From: Dugong dugon
Taxonomy: Eukaryota; Chordata; Mammalia; Sirenia; Dugongidae
Length of the DNA: 64,000 nucleotides
Reading direction: 5' to 3'
NCBI GenBank assembly: GCA_030035585.1
Contig: CM057462.1
Location: 138,224,734-138,288,733 of the forward strand
How positions within the stretch are numbered: position 1 is the first letter of the stretch; every line of letters begins with the position of its first letter. The translations under genes and the position numbers were made by a program. Under the pieces are notes generated by a model. It was not told where the DNA came from. It searched no databases and saw only the letters and a program-made list of their open reading frames with translations. Of this stretch, positions 44,741 through 56,744 are shown in pieces.

Positions 44741-45699
44741 GCATTAAGATGGTCATGGAAACTTCCTCACAGAATTTCTCATTCCCAATGGAAAATGAGA
44801 AAAATAGTGTAAAAAATTAGTAAGATTTTTCACCCACAACAATCCAATAAAAGCATAACGTAACATAATACATTTCAAAAAGTGACAACCAAAGGAAAGA
44901 AAGAAAATTCTTGAACAAAATGCAAAAACACAGCAAGTCTCAGTTTCTAATCTCACTCCCACCCCCAGAAGGCTTTCAGTGAGTAGAAAATGTTCTCAGA
45001 ATACTCACTAATATCTTCAAATATGTAGAGACATAAACTGAGTGGGTATCTTTATCTTTTTTCCTCTTTTGATTAAGAAGTAATGGAAACAGCTGCTGGT
45101 GATAAATCGGTGAAATGGGAAAATGAACGTTAGGTAACCAAGAGCTTCATGGACTCATCCTCTGTCCGGGAGATGAATGTGAACTAATGTCAGGCACTCA
45201 GGTTAATAACTGCAGTCCCCTTGCCCATGACAGGTTTAAGCATGGGCATTTGATATCACCCTGACCAATAAGATATAAGGAAGGGAATTTTAGAAGGAAA
45301 TGTTTACACAAGTGACGGAAGAGCCAAACGCTATATAGGATAGGGAAATGTTCCAGAGGTTGGTAACAGCTGGAAGCCACTACTGGCCTAAGCTGGAGGG
45401 ATGAAGTGAGGAAGAGTTATTATCGGAGTTCAGAAGCCAAGGCCATCTGGCAGAGACTAGAACATGGTGGGCCTGTCCATTCTGGGACTGGAGTCAGGGA
45501 GGAGAGGCAACCACTACTGAAAATGCTTCTGAGGCAGAAAAGGAGAGGGAAATACCGTGGCCTCTCTCTTTTCCCTGCCCTCCAGTCTTCTGCCGATGCT
45601 TCTGAGGCCAAAGCCAGCTGGGAGCTGGCTGCCAGGGGATTCTGGGACGTATATTCTGCAGGAGTCAGCTCCCCAGTGATACAAAGCAGAGGAGGGCAA
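44741..45699. other. Unassigned, partly old repeat-like
   Basis: 'ggccatctggcagagactag … ctggctgccaggggattctggga' (45440-45650) is less AT-rich and resembles an old mammalian repeat I cannot name. Frames of 99 and 128 codons here overlap on opposite strands; neither is supported. Confidence 0.35.
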
Positions 45700-45955
45700 G
45701 GGTAAGGAATGGGTTTGAGGGCAAACAAGGTTAGAACTGTCACAGGGAAGATGAAGAAAAGAAAGGAATCAAGGATGACTCCCAAGTTTTTGGCTTGTGA
45801 ATGCAAGGAAGTGCCATTTTCTCAGATGAGGAACACTGAATAAGGAACCGTTTTGAGATCTAAACTCAGAAGTCATGTGTTGTATGTGTGAAGTTTGAGA
45901 TGCCTGTTAAATATCCAACAGAAGATATCAAATAGGTCCTTGTGTGTTGAATCAC
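45700..45955 (+). repeat. Ancient mammal-wide repeat, 3' part
   Basis: 'aaggaatcaaggatgactcccaagtttttggcttgtg … tgagatgcctgttaaatatccaaca' is the distal part of the same unnamed old repeat as 43405-44200. Confidence 0.5.
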
Positions 45956-45974
45956 ACAAGATGGTTCCCCTGAG

Positions 45975-46092
45975 CTGAAGAGAAAAGAAAGAGAAAGGGG
46001 GGAAAGACAAGGGGGTGGGAGGGAGAGAAAGAGTGAAAGAGAGATAGAAGCAGGGGAAAGAAGAGAGGAAGAGAAGAGAAGTGAGAGAACTT
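45975..46092 (+). repeat. GA-rich low-complexity tract
   Basis: Nearly all purine for about 115 bases. Confidence 0.9.
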
Positions 46093-47084
46093 TTTATGTC
46101 CTAGGTACAGGGACAACCTGAGTCCTAATTTCTAGTAGAGCTACAGGAAAAGTGGCAAGCCCCCAGAGAGGAAATGGCTTTGAGTTTCATCTAGGAAAGT
46201 GTGAGCATAGACAGCTTAACAAAGGATTCTATTCCCCCAAATTAGGGCACTGAATCAGCAAAGACCTGAAGAGATCATACTATAAAAGACCATGGATTCT
46301 CAGCAATCACTTGAGTGGACAAACGGCCAAGCACGAGATAGGCTCGTCTTCCACACACTCTGAACATAATAGCACTCCACACACCTGAGATCATGGGTTT
46401 TGGAGGGAAGGGACACAGACACAGAGAAGACTAACTTCAAATTTTCTGCCAGCTCAACTTTATGGAGATTCAGAAACAGAAATTTAGCTGCATCAGGATA
46501 CATCCCATTCCCTACAAGGCAATTTGTGGCACATAAAATCCCCCATAATTCATTTTTTTCCCCCACAGTATGAAATCTAGAGAAAAAAAGCCTTACTGGT
46601 CGTCCAGTCTAAGCCAATGAATCAAACACATATGCAGGCACAAACACCTCCCAAAGACACAGATTAATTCTCAGAAACAATGCAATCTAGAACTTCATAT
46701 TAAAGAAAAAAATGTTTTCCGTAAATACAACATAATCTATACAGACCCCTGCCAACAAAAGGAACAGTACCTTACAGTATGAGCAAAAATATTAGTCATA
46801 CCCACTTGCTTGTCATTTTTTTCATACTCTGGTTTCTAGGCTGTGCCCAGGAGTATGAAAATATGAAAAAGAAGTGGAAGCCCACTTCAGATCCATCTAC
46901 TTATAAAAGACCTAGAAACAAACATGAAGTTTTCAGCTTTCACCATCTAAGACCACATAACATTTTTAGGTAGGGCATAGCCACACTACTCTCTGTGAGT
47001 TGAAGGGAGGAAATACACACCTGTACATACAACACATGTATGTGCTTGATTTCCTTAGCTCTCAAAGGTTTCGATGACAAAATA
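46093..47084. other. Unassigned intergenic stretch (1 kb)
   Basis: No gene called. A 64-codon frame at 46779 starts with a hydrophobic stretch, but nothing supports it. Confidence 0.4.
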
Positions 47085-47192
47085 AGAAGCAGCAGAAGCA
47101 GAAGGAGGGAGAAGGGGAGGGGAGGAGGGAAGAAGAGAAGAAGAGACAAGAGAAGGACTAAGAGGAGGGAGAGGAGGAAAAGAAGAAGTTGT
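47085..47192 (+). repeat. GA-rich low-complexity tract
   Basis: 'gaaggagggagaaggggagg' and similar text for about 105 bases, almost all purine. Confidence 0.9.
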
Positions 47193-47666
47193 TAAACACC
47201 GTTTTTGGTTCAATCCCCTCATTTAAAAGCTATGAGAATGGAATTTTACAAAGCTAAAGATTCCGAACTCTCACAATCGAGTTTTCCTGGACCTAGAATG
47301 TAGGCATCCTGACTCCCAGTCCTCTATTTTACTTTTGATGTAAACATTCCTTACAATTAACGGTGACTTTTATAATCCCAGTTGTATAGTAATAGCTAAT
47401 ATGAATTTTTATTAGACAATAGAAGAGACTAAACATGCCTTCCATACTTTTATATAAGACCTCTTAAAATTGCAAAATCTCATTTCTTCTACCTCATTTT
47501 GCTAAGCAGGGAACTCAAGCTGTGATTATATGCATATTTGTGTGGCAACACTAAAAAACCAATGAGTCAGCACAGTTTGGGGGCATGGTTTTATATGCTG
47601 CACTGATGAAATGACCCCCAGATTACACTTGCTATCTAAAACTGCCAGTGTAGCAATGAAGGTCCA
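47193..47666. other. Unassigned AT-rich spacer
   Basis: Nothing recognised. Confidence 0.4.
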
Positions 47667-48172
47667 TGTCATGGATTGAGTTGTGCCCCCCCCCCCCCCC
47701 CGCCCCAAATATCTGTCAACTTGGCTGGGTCATGATTCCCAGTATTATATAATTGTGTACCATTTTCTAATCTGATGTGATTTCCTTATGTGTTGTAAAT
47801 TCAATCACTATGATCTAATAAGATGGGTTAGTGGCAGTTATACTGATGAGTTCTACCAGATTGGATAGTGTCTTAAGCCAATCTCTTTTGAGATATAAAA
47901 GAGAGAAGTGAGCAGAGACACATGGGAACCTCACACCACCAAGAAAGCAGAGCTGGGAGCAGACCTGAGGTTCCTGTGCAGAGAAGCTCCCAGACCAAGG
48001 GAAGATTGATGACGTGGACCTTCCTCCTGAGCCAACAGAGAAGGCATTCCTTTGGAGCTGACACCCTGAATCTGGACTTGTAGCCCACTGGACTGTGAGA
48101 GAATAAACCTCTTTTTGTTAAAGCCATCCACTTGTGGTATTTCTGTTAGAGCAGCCCTAGATGACTAAGACA
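47667..48172 (+). mobile_element. Solo LTR, MaLR-like
   Basis: A 506-bp forward copy, 'tgtcatggattgagttgtgcc … agatgactaagaca', flanked by gtcca/ggcca. It has a C run at 47688-47701. Same family as 28829-29333. Fossil, no internal genes. Confidence 0.8.
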
Positions 48173-49189
48173 GGCCATAAACATAAAATAAACCACAGAG
48201 CTGTTAAGATTGCAGTAATACTTTGTTCCCAAATATTCTGGCCATGTGTGCAGAGAATCTCATCAGCTATCCTATTTTAAGGTTTAATTAGCTAAGTTAA
48301 TGCAAACTGTTGATTCCAAACTGGCTACAGCAGAAGGAATCAATCCATATGTTTAGCGTCACTGGAAGACTTGTCAGCAAAGGAGGAAGCTCACAGATGA
48401 CTGATAAATGCATTTTGGCAGTGGCATATTATCGTAATTGGCAATAACTGGAGAAAATATTGACAGTGGTAAATTTCAAACCCTTGGAAAGGGTGAACTG
48501 GAGTCTATCTCATACTCCAACTATGGTTAAGCAGTGAAGGAAGCTTCCTGGACCAGATAGATTTTAAACTGGGTCTTTCTGGATGCGAAAATGATAATAA
48601 ATGGAAGTAGAATTTTCTAGGAATGTTTCCAAAGTAAATGAGTGTAGATGTGTGAGGTTTTCTCATTCTTGCTGTATATTTCTGGTTCTGAGCAGAGATT
48701 GCGTGTGCGTTGATGTTAATGAATATTCATGGGCCAAGGAAGGAATGTTTTCTGTTAACCTGCAGCTAGAAAGCTTATCTATCAAGAATGCTCTGTTAGG
48801 ACTGTGCCATCTGTCTTGATTTGCTCTGAATCAGGATGCCTCATACAATGCGAAGGGCCTCCCCAGAAGGCCAACGGTGACAGGAAGACAAACAGCAGTG
48901 GCAGCTCACAGATCTTGAATTCCTAAGCCATCAATGCCAACACAGCTCTTTCTACAATTGTTCTGAAGGCAAGTGGGAGATGACAGGAGGCCCAAAATAG
49001 CAACGCTGCTTACTTAGGTATTTGTGTCAAAATCTTGCTGGAGAACTGCCTGTTTAGTTTCAATGGAACACTAAGACTCAGTTATCAGAGGTACAAGTTA
49101 TTGGGATGGGACCACTGTGTCTGTCTCCTATGATTGAACTATTACTTTGGACTAGCAATTTAAATACTAAGGATAAAAACTTTCTCCTT
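48173..49189. other. Unassigned, non-repetitive stretch (1 kb)
   Basis: No repeat recognised. It holds homeodomain/POU-like motifs ('ggtttaattagctaag', 'taatgcaaac' near 48281-48310; the palindrome 'atgaatattcat' at 48719-48730). It may be unique, perhaps constrained, sequence; that is a guess from composition only. Confidence 0.3.
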
Positions 49190-49238
49190 TTACTCAACAA
49201 ACATTTTTTTAGTATCTGCTATATACCAAGCACTATCT

Positions 49239-49415
49239 AGTCACTATCTGGAGCCCTGGTGGTCCAGTGGTTAAGCATATGGCTGCTAACCAAAAGGTCG
49301 GCTCTTGGAATCCGCCGGGGCTCCTTGGAAACCCTAGGGGCAATTCTACTCTGTCCTACAGGGTCGCTATGAGTCAAAATCAACTCAGCGGCAGTGGGTT
49401 TCATTTGGTTGATCT
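49239..49415 (+). repeat. AfroSINE-type SINE, short subtype
   Basis: 'ggagccctggtggtccagtggttaag … ggctccttggaaacccta … gtcgctatgagtcaaaatcaact'. 'atctagtcac' occurs on both sides (49229-49238; about 49415-49424), the likely TSD. Confidence 0.9.
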
Positions 49416-49879
49416 AGTCACAAGCAATACAAAGGTGCATAAAATATAGGCCTTGCTCACAATTTAGTAGGAAAGAGAGATATGAACAGATAAGTTGGAG
49501 CACAATCAAGCTCATGCTATCATTGGGAAGAAAGTGCTTTGCTGGCCCTATAAACAGAATGATGAACTTTGCCAAGGGAAGCATGGAAAGACTTCATTGA
49601 ACAGCTGACGTTTGAACTGGGTTTGAAGAATAAAGAGGCATTTTCTAGGTAGCAAAATCAGGAGGAAGGCATTCCAGTCATGTCACAAATCGCATAGACC
49701 TGAAAAATCACAAGATACTCTGGGAGGAGAGGTGTTCTATGATTAACCTGTCAGTGGGGAGTAGGAATGGAGTGTGAGCAAAGGAAGTTCAGGAAGAAAG
49801 CTGGGAACGGATTACAAGGTGTCTTGTACGCTGGGCTACAGTGCTTGATACTTTCTCCTCTCCCGCCCCCTTCCCGTGG

Positions 49880-50087
49880 ACGAAGTCCTGGTTGTGCAAT
49901 GGTTAAAGCTCTCAGCTGCTAAGCAAAAGATTGGTGGTTCGAACTCACCAGTGGCTCCACAGGAGAAAAGACCTGGCAATCTAGTCCCGTAAAGTTACAG
50001 CCTAGAAAGCCCTATGGGGCAGTGCTATTCTATCATATAAGATTGTTATGAGTTGGAATCCACATGACAGCAACAACAACAACAACC
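49880..50087 (+). repeat. AfroSINE-type SINE, long subtype
   Basis: 'gtcctggttgtgcaatggttaaagc … ggttcgaactcaccagtggctcc … tacagcctagaaagccctatgg', ending in an (AAC)n tail. Confidence 0.9.
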
Positions 50088-50102
50088 CTGTGGGCAGCAT
50101 GA

Positions 50103-50318
50103 ACAGTCCCTGGGATGCCCAAATAGTTTACACTTGACTACCAACCTAAAAAGCTGGTGGTTTGAACCCATCCAGTGGCGCTGTAGAGGAAAGGCCTGGA
50201 GATCTGCTTCCGTAAAGATTACAGCCAAGAAAATCCTATGGAGCAATTCTACTGTGTAACACATGAGGTCACCATCAGTCGGAATTGACTTGACAGAAAT
50301 GGGTTTGGTTTTGATGGG
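50103..50318 (+). repeat. AfroSINE-type SINE, old long subtype
   Basis: 'agtccctgggatgcccaaatag … tggtttgaacccatccagtggc … taaagattacagccaagaaaatccta … cggaattgacttgacag'. Lies 15 bp after the previous SINE. Confidence 0.85.
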
Positions 50319-50460
50319 TAGCAGGGAGCCAACAAATATTTATAAGCATGAAAGAAACATGATCAGATTTGTTTTAAGAAGAAAATCCAGGCTGTAATGT
50401 GGACAGTGAACCAGAGTGCAGAGATACTGATAGCTTGGAGACCATGAGGACTGAAACTAA

Positions 50461-51214
50461 GGAAATAGTGATGAGTGGATAAACCACCAAATCTGAGCAA
50501 CAGTCGGTACAGGTAGTTGCAGAACAATTTATTTATAGGAAGAAATAAATTTGGGAAACATACTACTAAAAACCCAAGTAGAGGTACTGAGCACAAATTA
50601 AAGGAAACGATTTCAACCACATCAAGGATGTACTCTTTGCCTTTACAGCCTTGATGTCTCTGAGTTCACATTCTACATTCAGTCTCATAGTAGCCCAGCT
50701 TCTCCAGCTGCTGCTTAAGTGTTATGGATCCAGTTAGATTAGGAGAAATAATTGCCTTCTAGTGAAGGTGAAGTGATGTCCTTCTTGTACTACCGAAAAA
50801 TATTCTCCATCTCAGATAGAAACTGAGTAAGTGAGAGGTAAATGCTTAAAGATGCTGAATTAAGAGAGGATCATGGATTGGTGCAGGAGCAGCTGAGATC
50901 CAGTGCACAGGAGGAGGGATGAAGTTACCTGGCCCTTAATTAACGTGTAATAATTATTTGTTAAGTAAAGGTAATGAATACCCACATCACTGAATAGATG
51001 CTATGGCTGAGACAGATGGACAATGAGGAAAATCTCAGAGGAATAGTTATTTACAAAAGGAACTTAATGGCTATGTTTACTTAGTTTTGCCAGAGCTTGT
51101 CCCAGTTGCATATCAGGAAATGTCTGTTATTTAGTCATCTTCTCACTAGATCCTAAGGTCCTAATGAGCATAAACCCTCCTTAGCATCTGCCACAATGCT
51201 GAGCAATTATGGGC
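50461..51214. other. Unassigned stretch
   Basis: No gene or named repeat. Confidence 0.35.
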
Positions 51215-51395
51215 ATTGAAGTCAGGCCTGAAAATGAATCCCTAATCTGTCACTAACTAGTATATGTGTTTGGAAAAGTTACCAAAACTCTCTGGTCTCA
51301 ACTTCCTCTTCATGAACTTACTATAATAAATGAACAAGTGAATGTATATAAAGCACCTAGCATAACACCTTGCACATAAGAATAATAAATCATCA
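51215..51395 (+). repeat. MIR SINE
   Basis: 'attgaagtcaggcctgaaaatgaatccc … tctggtctcaacttcctcttcatgaac … aagcacctagcataacaccttgcacataa' follows MIR. Diverged. Confidence 0.75.
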
Positions 51396-51881
51396 ACCGC
51401 ACCAATTCTCAGAGCTCACAACGCCTATTCCACAGGTCTTCAAAGATTAGTTGAGAAAATGTATTTAAGTTCATAGCACAATATACTTTAGAAAACTAAG
51501 TGGTTTTCTAAAATCACTTAGTTTGAGCTCCTGGGTATAAAGATGTCTCTTACATGATGTTTGTCTCTACCATTGTGCTGAGTGTGACGAGTTGAACTAA
51601 ATTTGGAATTTGTAGAGAGTTCACTTGAAGACATCAACATATTTTAACCGTATTATTTTTTGGCCCTTTTATGTTATTTTGTGGATAGAGCCCTACTGGG
51701 AAGCTATCTGGGAAGCATGTTACTTAGTGGTACATAGTACTGAAGTGTGCCACTATTAAAGGAAGCTTAATGGCAGTTTGAGCCAAATAAAGATTGTGAA
51801 ATTGGAGGCAAGATGTTGAACACTCTATAGCTAGATACGCACCATTCAGAGTTATTTTCCTTCTCCTGTTATATCCAAGCT
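51396..51881. other. Unassigned stretch
   Basis: No gene or repeat recognised. Confidence 0.35.
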
Positions 51882-51938
51882 GTAGGGTTGCTATGAGTTG
51901 GAATCAACTCGATGGCAGTGAGTTTGGTTTCGTTACAT
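51882..51938 (+). repeat. SINE 3' tail fragment
   Basis: 'gtagggttgctatgagttggaatcaactcgatgg' plus tail; the body is absent. Confidence 0.8.
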
Positions 51939-51984
51939 CCAGCTAGTAATTTATAACTATACTTCCCCATGAGCATAGATATCA

Positions 51985-52375
51985 GTCAAAATATGTTAGA
52001 ATGACCTAGAGTAACAATCAAACTCAAACGTTCAGTGGCTTAAAACATCAAAGGTTTATTCCTTTCTCATGTTGTATATCCACTTGGAAGTAGTGGGGTC
52101 AAGGAAGTGGGAACTTGGTTCATCCTAGTGACTCAGAGACCCAGGTTGATGGAACAGGCATTATCTTAAACCTTATCAGTCACCATGCAGAGAAAAGAGA
52201 AAGATCTGGAGGGTCTCACTGTGAAGTTAAGTGTTCTAAACCAGAAGTGACACACGTCATTTTACTCTTAACTCATTGGTCAGACTGGGGCAGAAACAGA
52301 AATATGTGGCAAATTACAGTAATGACTAGCACTTACATCAAGCCTGCGATAGGATTAATTCCCTTGGAGTAATGA
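51985..52375. repeat. Ancient mammal-wide repeat, possibly LTR
   Basis: 'gttcagtggcttaaaacatcaaaggtttattcctttctcatg … ccaggttgatggaacaggca … gaagtgacacacgtca' follows a common old mammalian repeat. Name and orientation not certain. Confidence 0.45.
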
Positions 52376-52557
52376 ACAACTAAATTTGGCCACTTATGGG
52401 AATCTGTCTCTTTAACTAGTTTCCATGATTCTATATGTTCTTTACATTAAGTAACTAGACTTTTGAAAGATTCTGAATATAAGGCAAAGAGAAATGAGGC
52501 CCACCTGAGATGAGCAGATCAGTAATTGTTTAGCAATGCTCTCCCAATGCTCCATTA

Positions 52558-52760
52558 AAAACCGGTTTTCATTGAGTCTTTTCCAATTCCTGGAGACCTC
52601 ATATGTGTCTGAATAGAAGTGTGCTCCATAGAGTGTTAATTTTTTTTTTGGAAGTAGATTGCCAGGCCTTTCTTCTGAGGTGCCTCTAGGTGGACTTGAA
52701 CTTCTAAACTTCGAGTTAACAGCTAAGCATGTTAACCATTTACAACACCTAGTGACTCCA
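52558..52760 (-). repeat. AfroSINE-type SINE, old long subtype, with TSD
   Basis: Flanked by aatgctccatta at 52546-52557 and 52761-52772, a perfect 12-bp TSD. Reverse copy with 'ggaagtagattgccaggcc' and 'gtgactcc' at its head end. Confidence 0.9.
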
Positions 52761-52861
52761 AATGCTCCATTAGTGGTGACATTTTGAAGGGAACTGGCAA
52801 CATTACCCTGGAAAACAATTCTGAAGGCAGCAAGTCTGGAAATAAAATATCTGCTGTCTAT

Positions 52862-53072
52862 TCAAGGAGCCATGGTAGTGCAGTGGTTAAGAGCTCAGCT
52901 GCTAACTGAAAAGTCAGTAGTTTGAACTCACCAGCTGCTCCGCTGGAGAAAAGACCTGGTGATCTGCTCCTGTAAAGATTACAGCCTAGGAAACCCTATG
53001 TGGCAGTTCTACTCTGTCCTATAGGGTCACTATGAGTCAGAATCGACTTGATGGCACACAATAACAACAGCT
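52862..53072 (+). repeat. AfroSINE-type SINE, long subtype
   Basis: 'ggagccatggtagtgcagtggttaag … ctgctcctgtaaagattacagcc … tagggtcactatgagtcagaatcgacttgatggcac'. The tail 'gatggcacacaataacaac' mirrors the RTE end. Confidence 0.9.
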
Positions 53073-53196
53073 ACATATTCACTGGAAATGATTCATAAAG
53101 AAAATCTCTCTGCTTATTCTAAATATTTCCATTGTCGCCAACACCTACTTGCCAGTTGTTTCCACAGATTTTCATATTTCTAAATATTAAACATAT

Positions 53197-53892
53197 TGAT
53201 CAAGATAAAAGACTACAGCTTTCAGTATGGATTGCACCTCAACATAAAGAAAAGAAAAATCCTCACAACTGGACCAATAAGTAACATCATGATAAATGGA
53301 GAAAAGATTGAAGTTGTCAAGGATTTCATTTTACTTGGATCCACAATCAATTCACTTGGGAACAGCAGACATGAAATCAACACATTGCATTGGGCAAATC
53401 TGCTGCAAAAGATCTCTCTAAAGTGTTGAAAAGCAAAGATGTCACTTTGAGGACTAAGGTGCGACTGACCCAAGCCATATTTTCAATCCCCTCATATGCA
53501 TGTAAAAGCTGGACAATGAATAAGAAAGATCAAAGAAGAATCGATGCCCTCGAATTATGATATTGGCAAAGAATATTCACTATACCATGGACTGCCAGAA
53601 GAACAAATAAATTTGTCTTGGAAGAAGTACAGCCAGAAATCTCCTTAGAAGCAAGGATGGCAATGTTTCATCTCACATACTTTGGACATGTTATCAGGAG
53701 GGACCAATCTTTGGAGAATGACATCATGCTTGGTAAAGTAGAGGGTCAGCGAAAAAGAGGAAGACCCTAAATGAGATGGACTGACACAGTGGCTGCAATA
53801 ATTGGCCCAAGCATAACAAGGATTGTGAGGATAATGCAGGACTTGGCAGTGTTTCATTCTGTTGTACATAGGGTCACTTGATGGCACCTAAA
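53197..53892 (+). mobile_element. RTE LINE, 5'-truncated, perfect 15-bp TSD
   Basis: Flanked by aaatattaaacatat at 53182-53196 and 53893-53907. Encodes the C-terminal part of the RTE ORF ('DYSFQYGLHLNIKK', 'NIMINGEKIEVVKDFILLGS') with later frame changes, then the 3' end 'cttgatggcaccta'. About 700 bp. Confidence 0.9.
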
Positions 53893-54127
53893 AAATATTA
53901 AACATATGAATGCTAAGCCTCTTTAAGTAGATCATTACAAAACTACCAAAAGCCACAGTAACAAACAGAACACATGTTGGTACTAGGAATGTGAGAGAAT
54001 GGACAGTACTGAGGGGACAACTTGGTCTTTCACTCAGAAGAGGATGGTTGTGTTTGTAACAATTGCTGGAAAGTGGGGAAATGCTGAGGTTGGGACTTTG
54101 GTGTTTTCAGCTCAGTTAAGTAAAGTC

Positions 54128-54332
54128 AGCTAACCAGTTGCCATCAAGTAGACTCTGACTTATGATGACCCCATGTATGTCAGAGCAGAAATGTGCTCCA
54201 CAGGTTTTCAGTGGTTGATTTTTTTGGAAGTAACTCGCCAGGGCTTTCTTTCAAGGTACCTCTGGGTGGACTCGAACTGCTAACCTTTTGGCTAGCAGCT
54301 AAATACGCGGTTTGCACTACCCAGGGACTCCA
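54128..54332 (-). repeat. AfroSINE-type SINE, old long subtype
   Basis: 'ctaaccagttgccatcaagtagactctgac … ttggaagtaactcgccagg … gggtggactcgaactgc … ttgcactacccagggactcc'. Confidence 0.9.
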
Positions 54333-55127
54333 AAGACACCTAAGCAAGTTTATATTTCACCACTCCTTTCTCATTCCAGGCTAGAAACAGGATATTTGCT
54401 ATTGGAATGACTATTAGCAGCAATCATTTGAGAGATTCAACAAAATTCACTGAAATAGCGATCTGTAAAGGGAATCCATGGCCCTAGGAACACAGTGTTT
54501 CACACCAAGCAACTCAGACTAATTTCCTAAATTCTCAATTTAGTACCCACTGTGTCACTTCACCAGATACCTTCAGATCCCCTTTATCAGTTCTGGGGTC
54601 CATCTCCCAGCTTCTGCATGCTTTGCTCCTAGAGTTTGGCACACCCAACCTTCTTCAGAGAATTACAATTGGGTTACTGTAGTCCCTTCTCCAAGCTGAG
54701 AGCAGAAAGTGCCCAGCAGCCTGTGTAGCCAATGACTCCTTGGTGAAGGAGCATGAAAGCTCAGTTCCCTTGCCTCAAGGTGGTCCAGTGAGCTCTGGTC
54801 ACTGAAAGGAGGAGTAATGGGACACAGTGTCAGGCATGAGGGTGTAGGGTTGGTATGGATAAGAATAGAAGGGAGGGAAATGTCTAGCAAAGTGGCAGTT
54901 TTACCTCCCTCCCCCAAACGACTTATACCGTCTATGTGATCCACTGAAAAAGTATCAAGCTAGGGTCATATTTTTCAGAGCAGAAGAGTCAGATTTTTAA
55001 GTTCCTGGAGAATCAAGCAACAAGTTGAGAATGTGCAGTTGCCAGTGCTTGCAGAAGGTCAACTACCCAAAGCAAGGATTGAAGAAAAAGATGTTAAGAA
55101 GGTCAGAACTAGCAGGATAACCCATGT

Positions 55128-55169
<42 letters not shown>

Positions 55170-56744
55170 ACATTGAGAATAGACAGACTTTAGCAGTGAG
55201 GACAAGGAAAACTCCTGAAATTCAGAAAGATGTGTCAGTCAAGTCAACAGCACTTTGAAGTGAACCTCATTCTGAAGCAAGGTCATCTCCTCATGTATTT
55301 GGCTACCTCAGCAGGCAGATGGGCAGGCCAGGTGGGCAGATCTACCCCACAGACCCTAGGTTCAACTCATGAGATGACACCTCACCTCAGCAAGATGTTG
55401 CAAAATATCCCACCTTTCAACTAATGACAATTTGCGCGACCATTGAACTGCTGGAGATGTGAGGGAAACTCCACAGAACAGAACTGTTATGGAATTTCAG
55501 TATTTTTCAGTATTTTGATGATACGTCAGACTACAATTATGTGTCACAGAGCATTATGTAAAAACTAGTGCAATATACTCTTCATGAATTGATTTATATG
55601 AATTATATTTTTATCTAAATAAATTACATACATTTATGGAATTAATTTTTTTTTCCTGAGCAAGCATTTAGTCCTTGAGTCTCCTACAGACCAAGCTGTT
55701 ACAAGTGGGTGTTATATTACTTGTGATAATTAACTACTTCCTGCTTAAAATAATCTTATACTAATACAGGCCTGAATACAAAGATACCAACATATGCAGT
55801 CTTTAGAAACAAGTATCTTTTCTGGACTGAAAATATGTATACAAGGGGGCAAACATAATCAAGTTCAAGGTCTGTAAAGTTCAAACAAACAGAAGAAAAC
55901 AAGTAAAAATAGACCACACTGGAAGATAAAATGAAAGAAAAGAAACGGAAGGAAATATGTTCAAGAAAGTAATTACTATTGTTATAGTGATGACAACTGA
56001 ATGGAAAAATAAGACATTTTGACTCATTATACACAAGATCGAATTCGTATGTAACTGTCAGAAAGAAAACAACTCTAAAGAGCCTATTAACACATATAAA
56101 AAATAGGGCGAGGCTATTTTTGCTCATATAAAGAGGTTTGGAGTAAGTCAATAACTGGTACCTATTAAATCAATTTTTTAAATGAATGGATTTGAATTAC
56201 TTTGTTAATAACCTAGCTTCTGCATAAAATAGAAGTAAAAACTATATATGTGGCAAATTTGGTTGAGTCATGTTCTGCTTTTTAACATGCAGAAACTATT
56301 TTAATCAGAAAATAAATAATAAAGTATACTAAATCTGGTAAACTTGAAAAAAACTGGCAAATACACCAAATAGATTTAAAATACACAGCCCATTACAAAG
56401 GAAATTTAGAATACAAGGAGAAAGTGTTGAGACACATTTTGAGACTGCCAGAATGATTTTAAAGAAATAGAATTACAAATTTTATGTCTTCTAGCCGTTC
56501 CATTAAAAAATGAACAATATAATTTAAATGAAGAAATTAGTACTTGGTTTTATGTTTTGATATTAGCTTTCATCTTATTTCATCTTATTAGTTCTTCATA
56601 ATGTACATTTCTGTGGATGAGATGCAAAAAATGAGCCCCCCTGGGTAGAAGAAATAAGATGACAAATAATCCTTGAGATTTTTTGTCATGACTCATGTCC
56701 TACAGTCTCAAGTGCTTTTTATAAGATTATAATATTCATCTGTA
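54333..56744. other. Unassigned AT-rich stretch (2.4 kb)
   Basis: Apart from a (CA)n run I recognise no repeat. Frames at 54663-54944 and 55756-56151 are isolated, lack family features and lie in biased sequence, so I do not call genes. Confidence 0.4.
55132..55170 (+). repeat. (CA)n microsatellite
   Basis: A CA run with one AAAC break. Confidence 0.95.

Larger units (their letters stand above)
49190..50460 (+). repeat. Ancient mammal-wide repeat, split by three SINEs
   Basis: Text of the unnamed old repeat in order: 'tatctgctatataccaagcac', 'ttgaactgggtttgaagaat', 'gaaggcattccagtcatg', then after SINEs 'ggtagcagggagccaac' and 'catgatcagatttg'. The three forward SINEs account for the gaps. 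Confidence 0.5.

Noticed and set aside
46779-46973. 64-codon frame with hydrophobic start resembling a signal peptide
   Set aside because: No homology I recognise, no splice or promoter context, and AT-rich sequence gives such frames often.
49250-49320. tRNA gene-like A and B boxes (also in the other SINE heads)
   Set aside because: They are the tRNA-derived heads of SINEs: no acceptor-stem pairing seen, and the SINE body follows directly.
54663-54944. 93-codon minus-strand frame
   Set aside because: Single isolated frame with no recognisable domain and no supporting gene structure.
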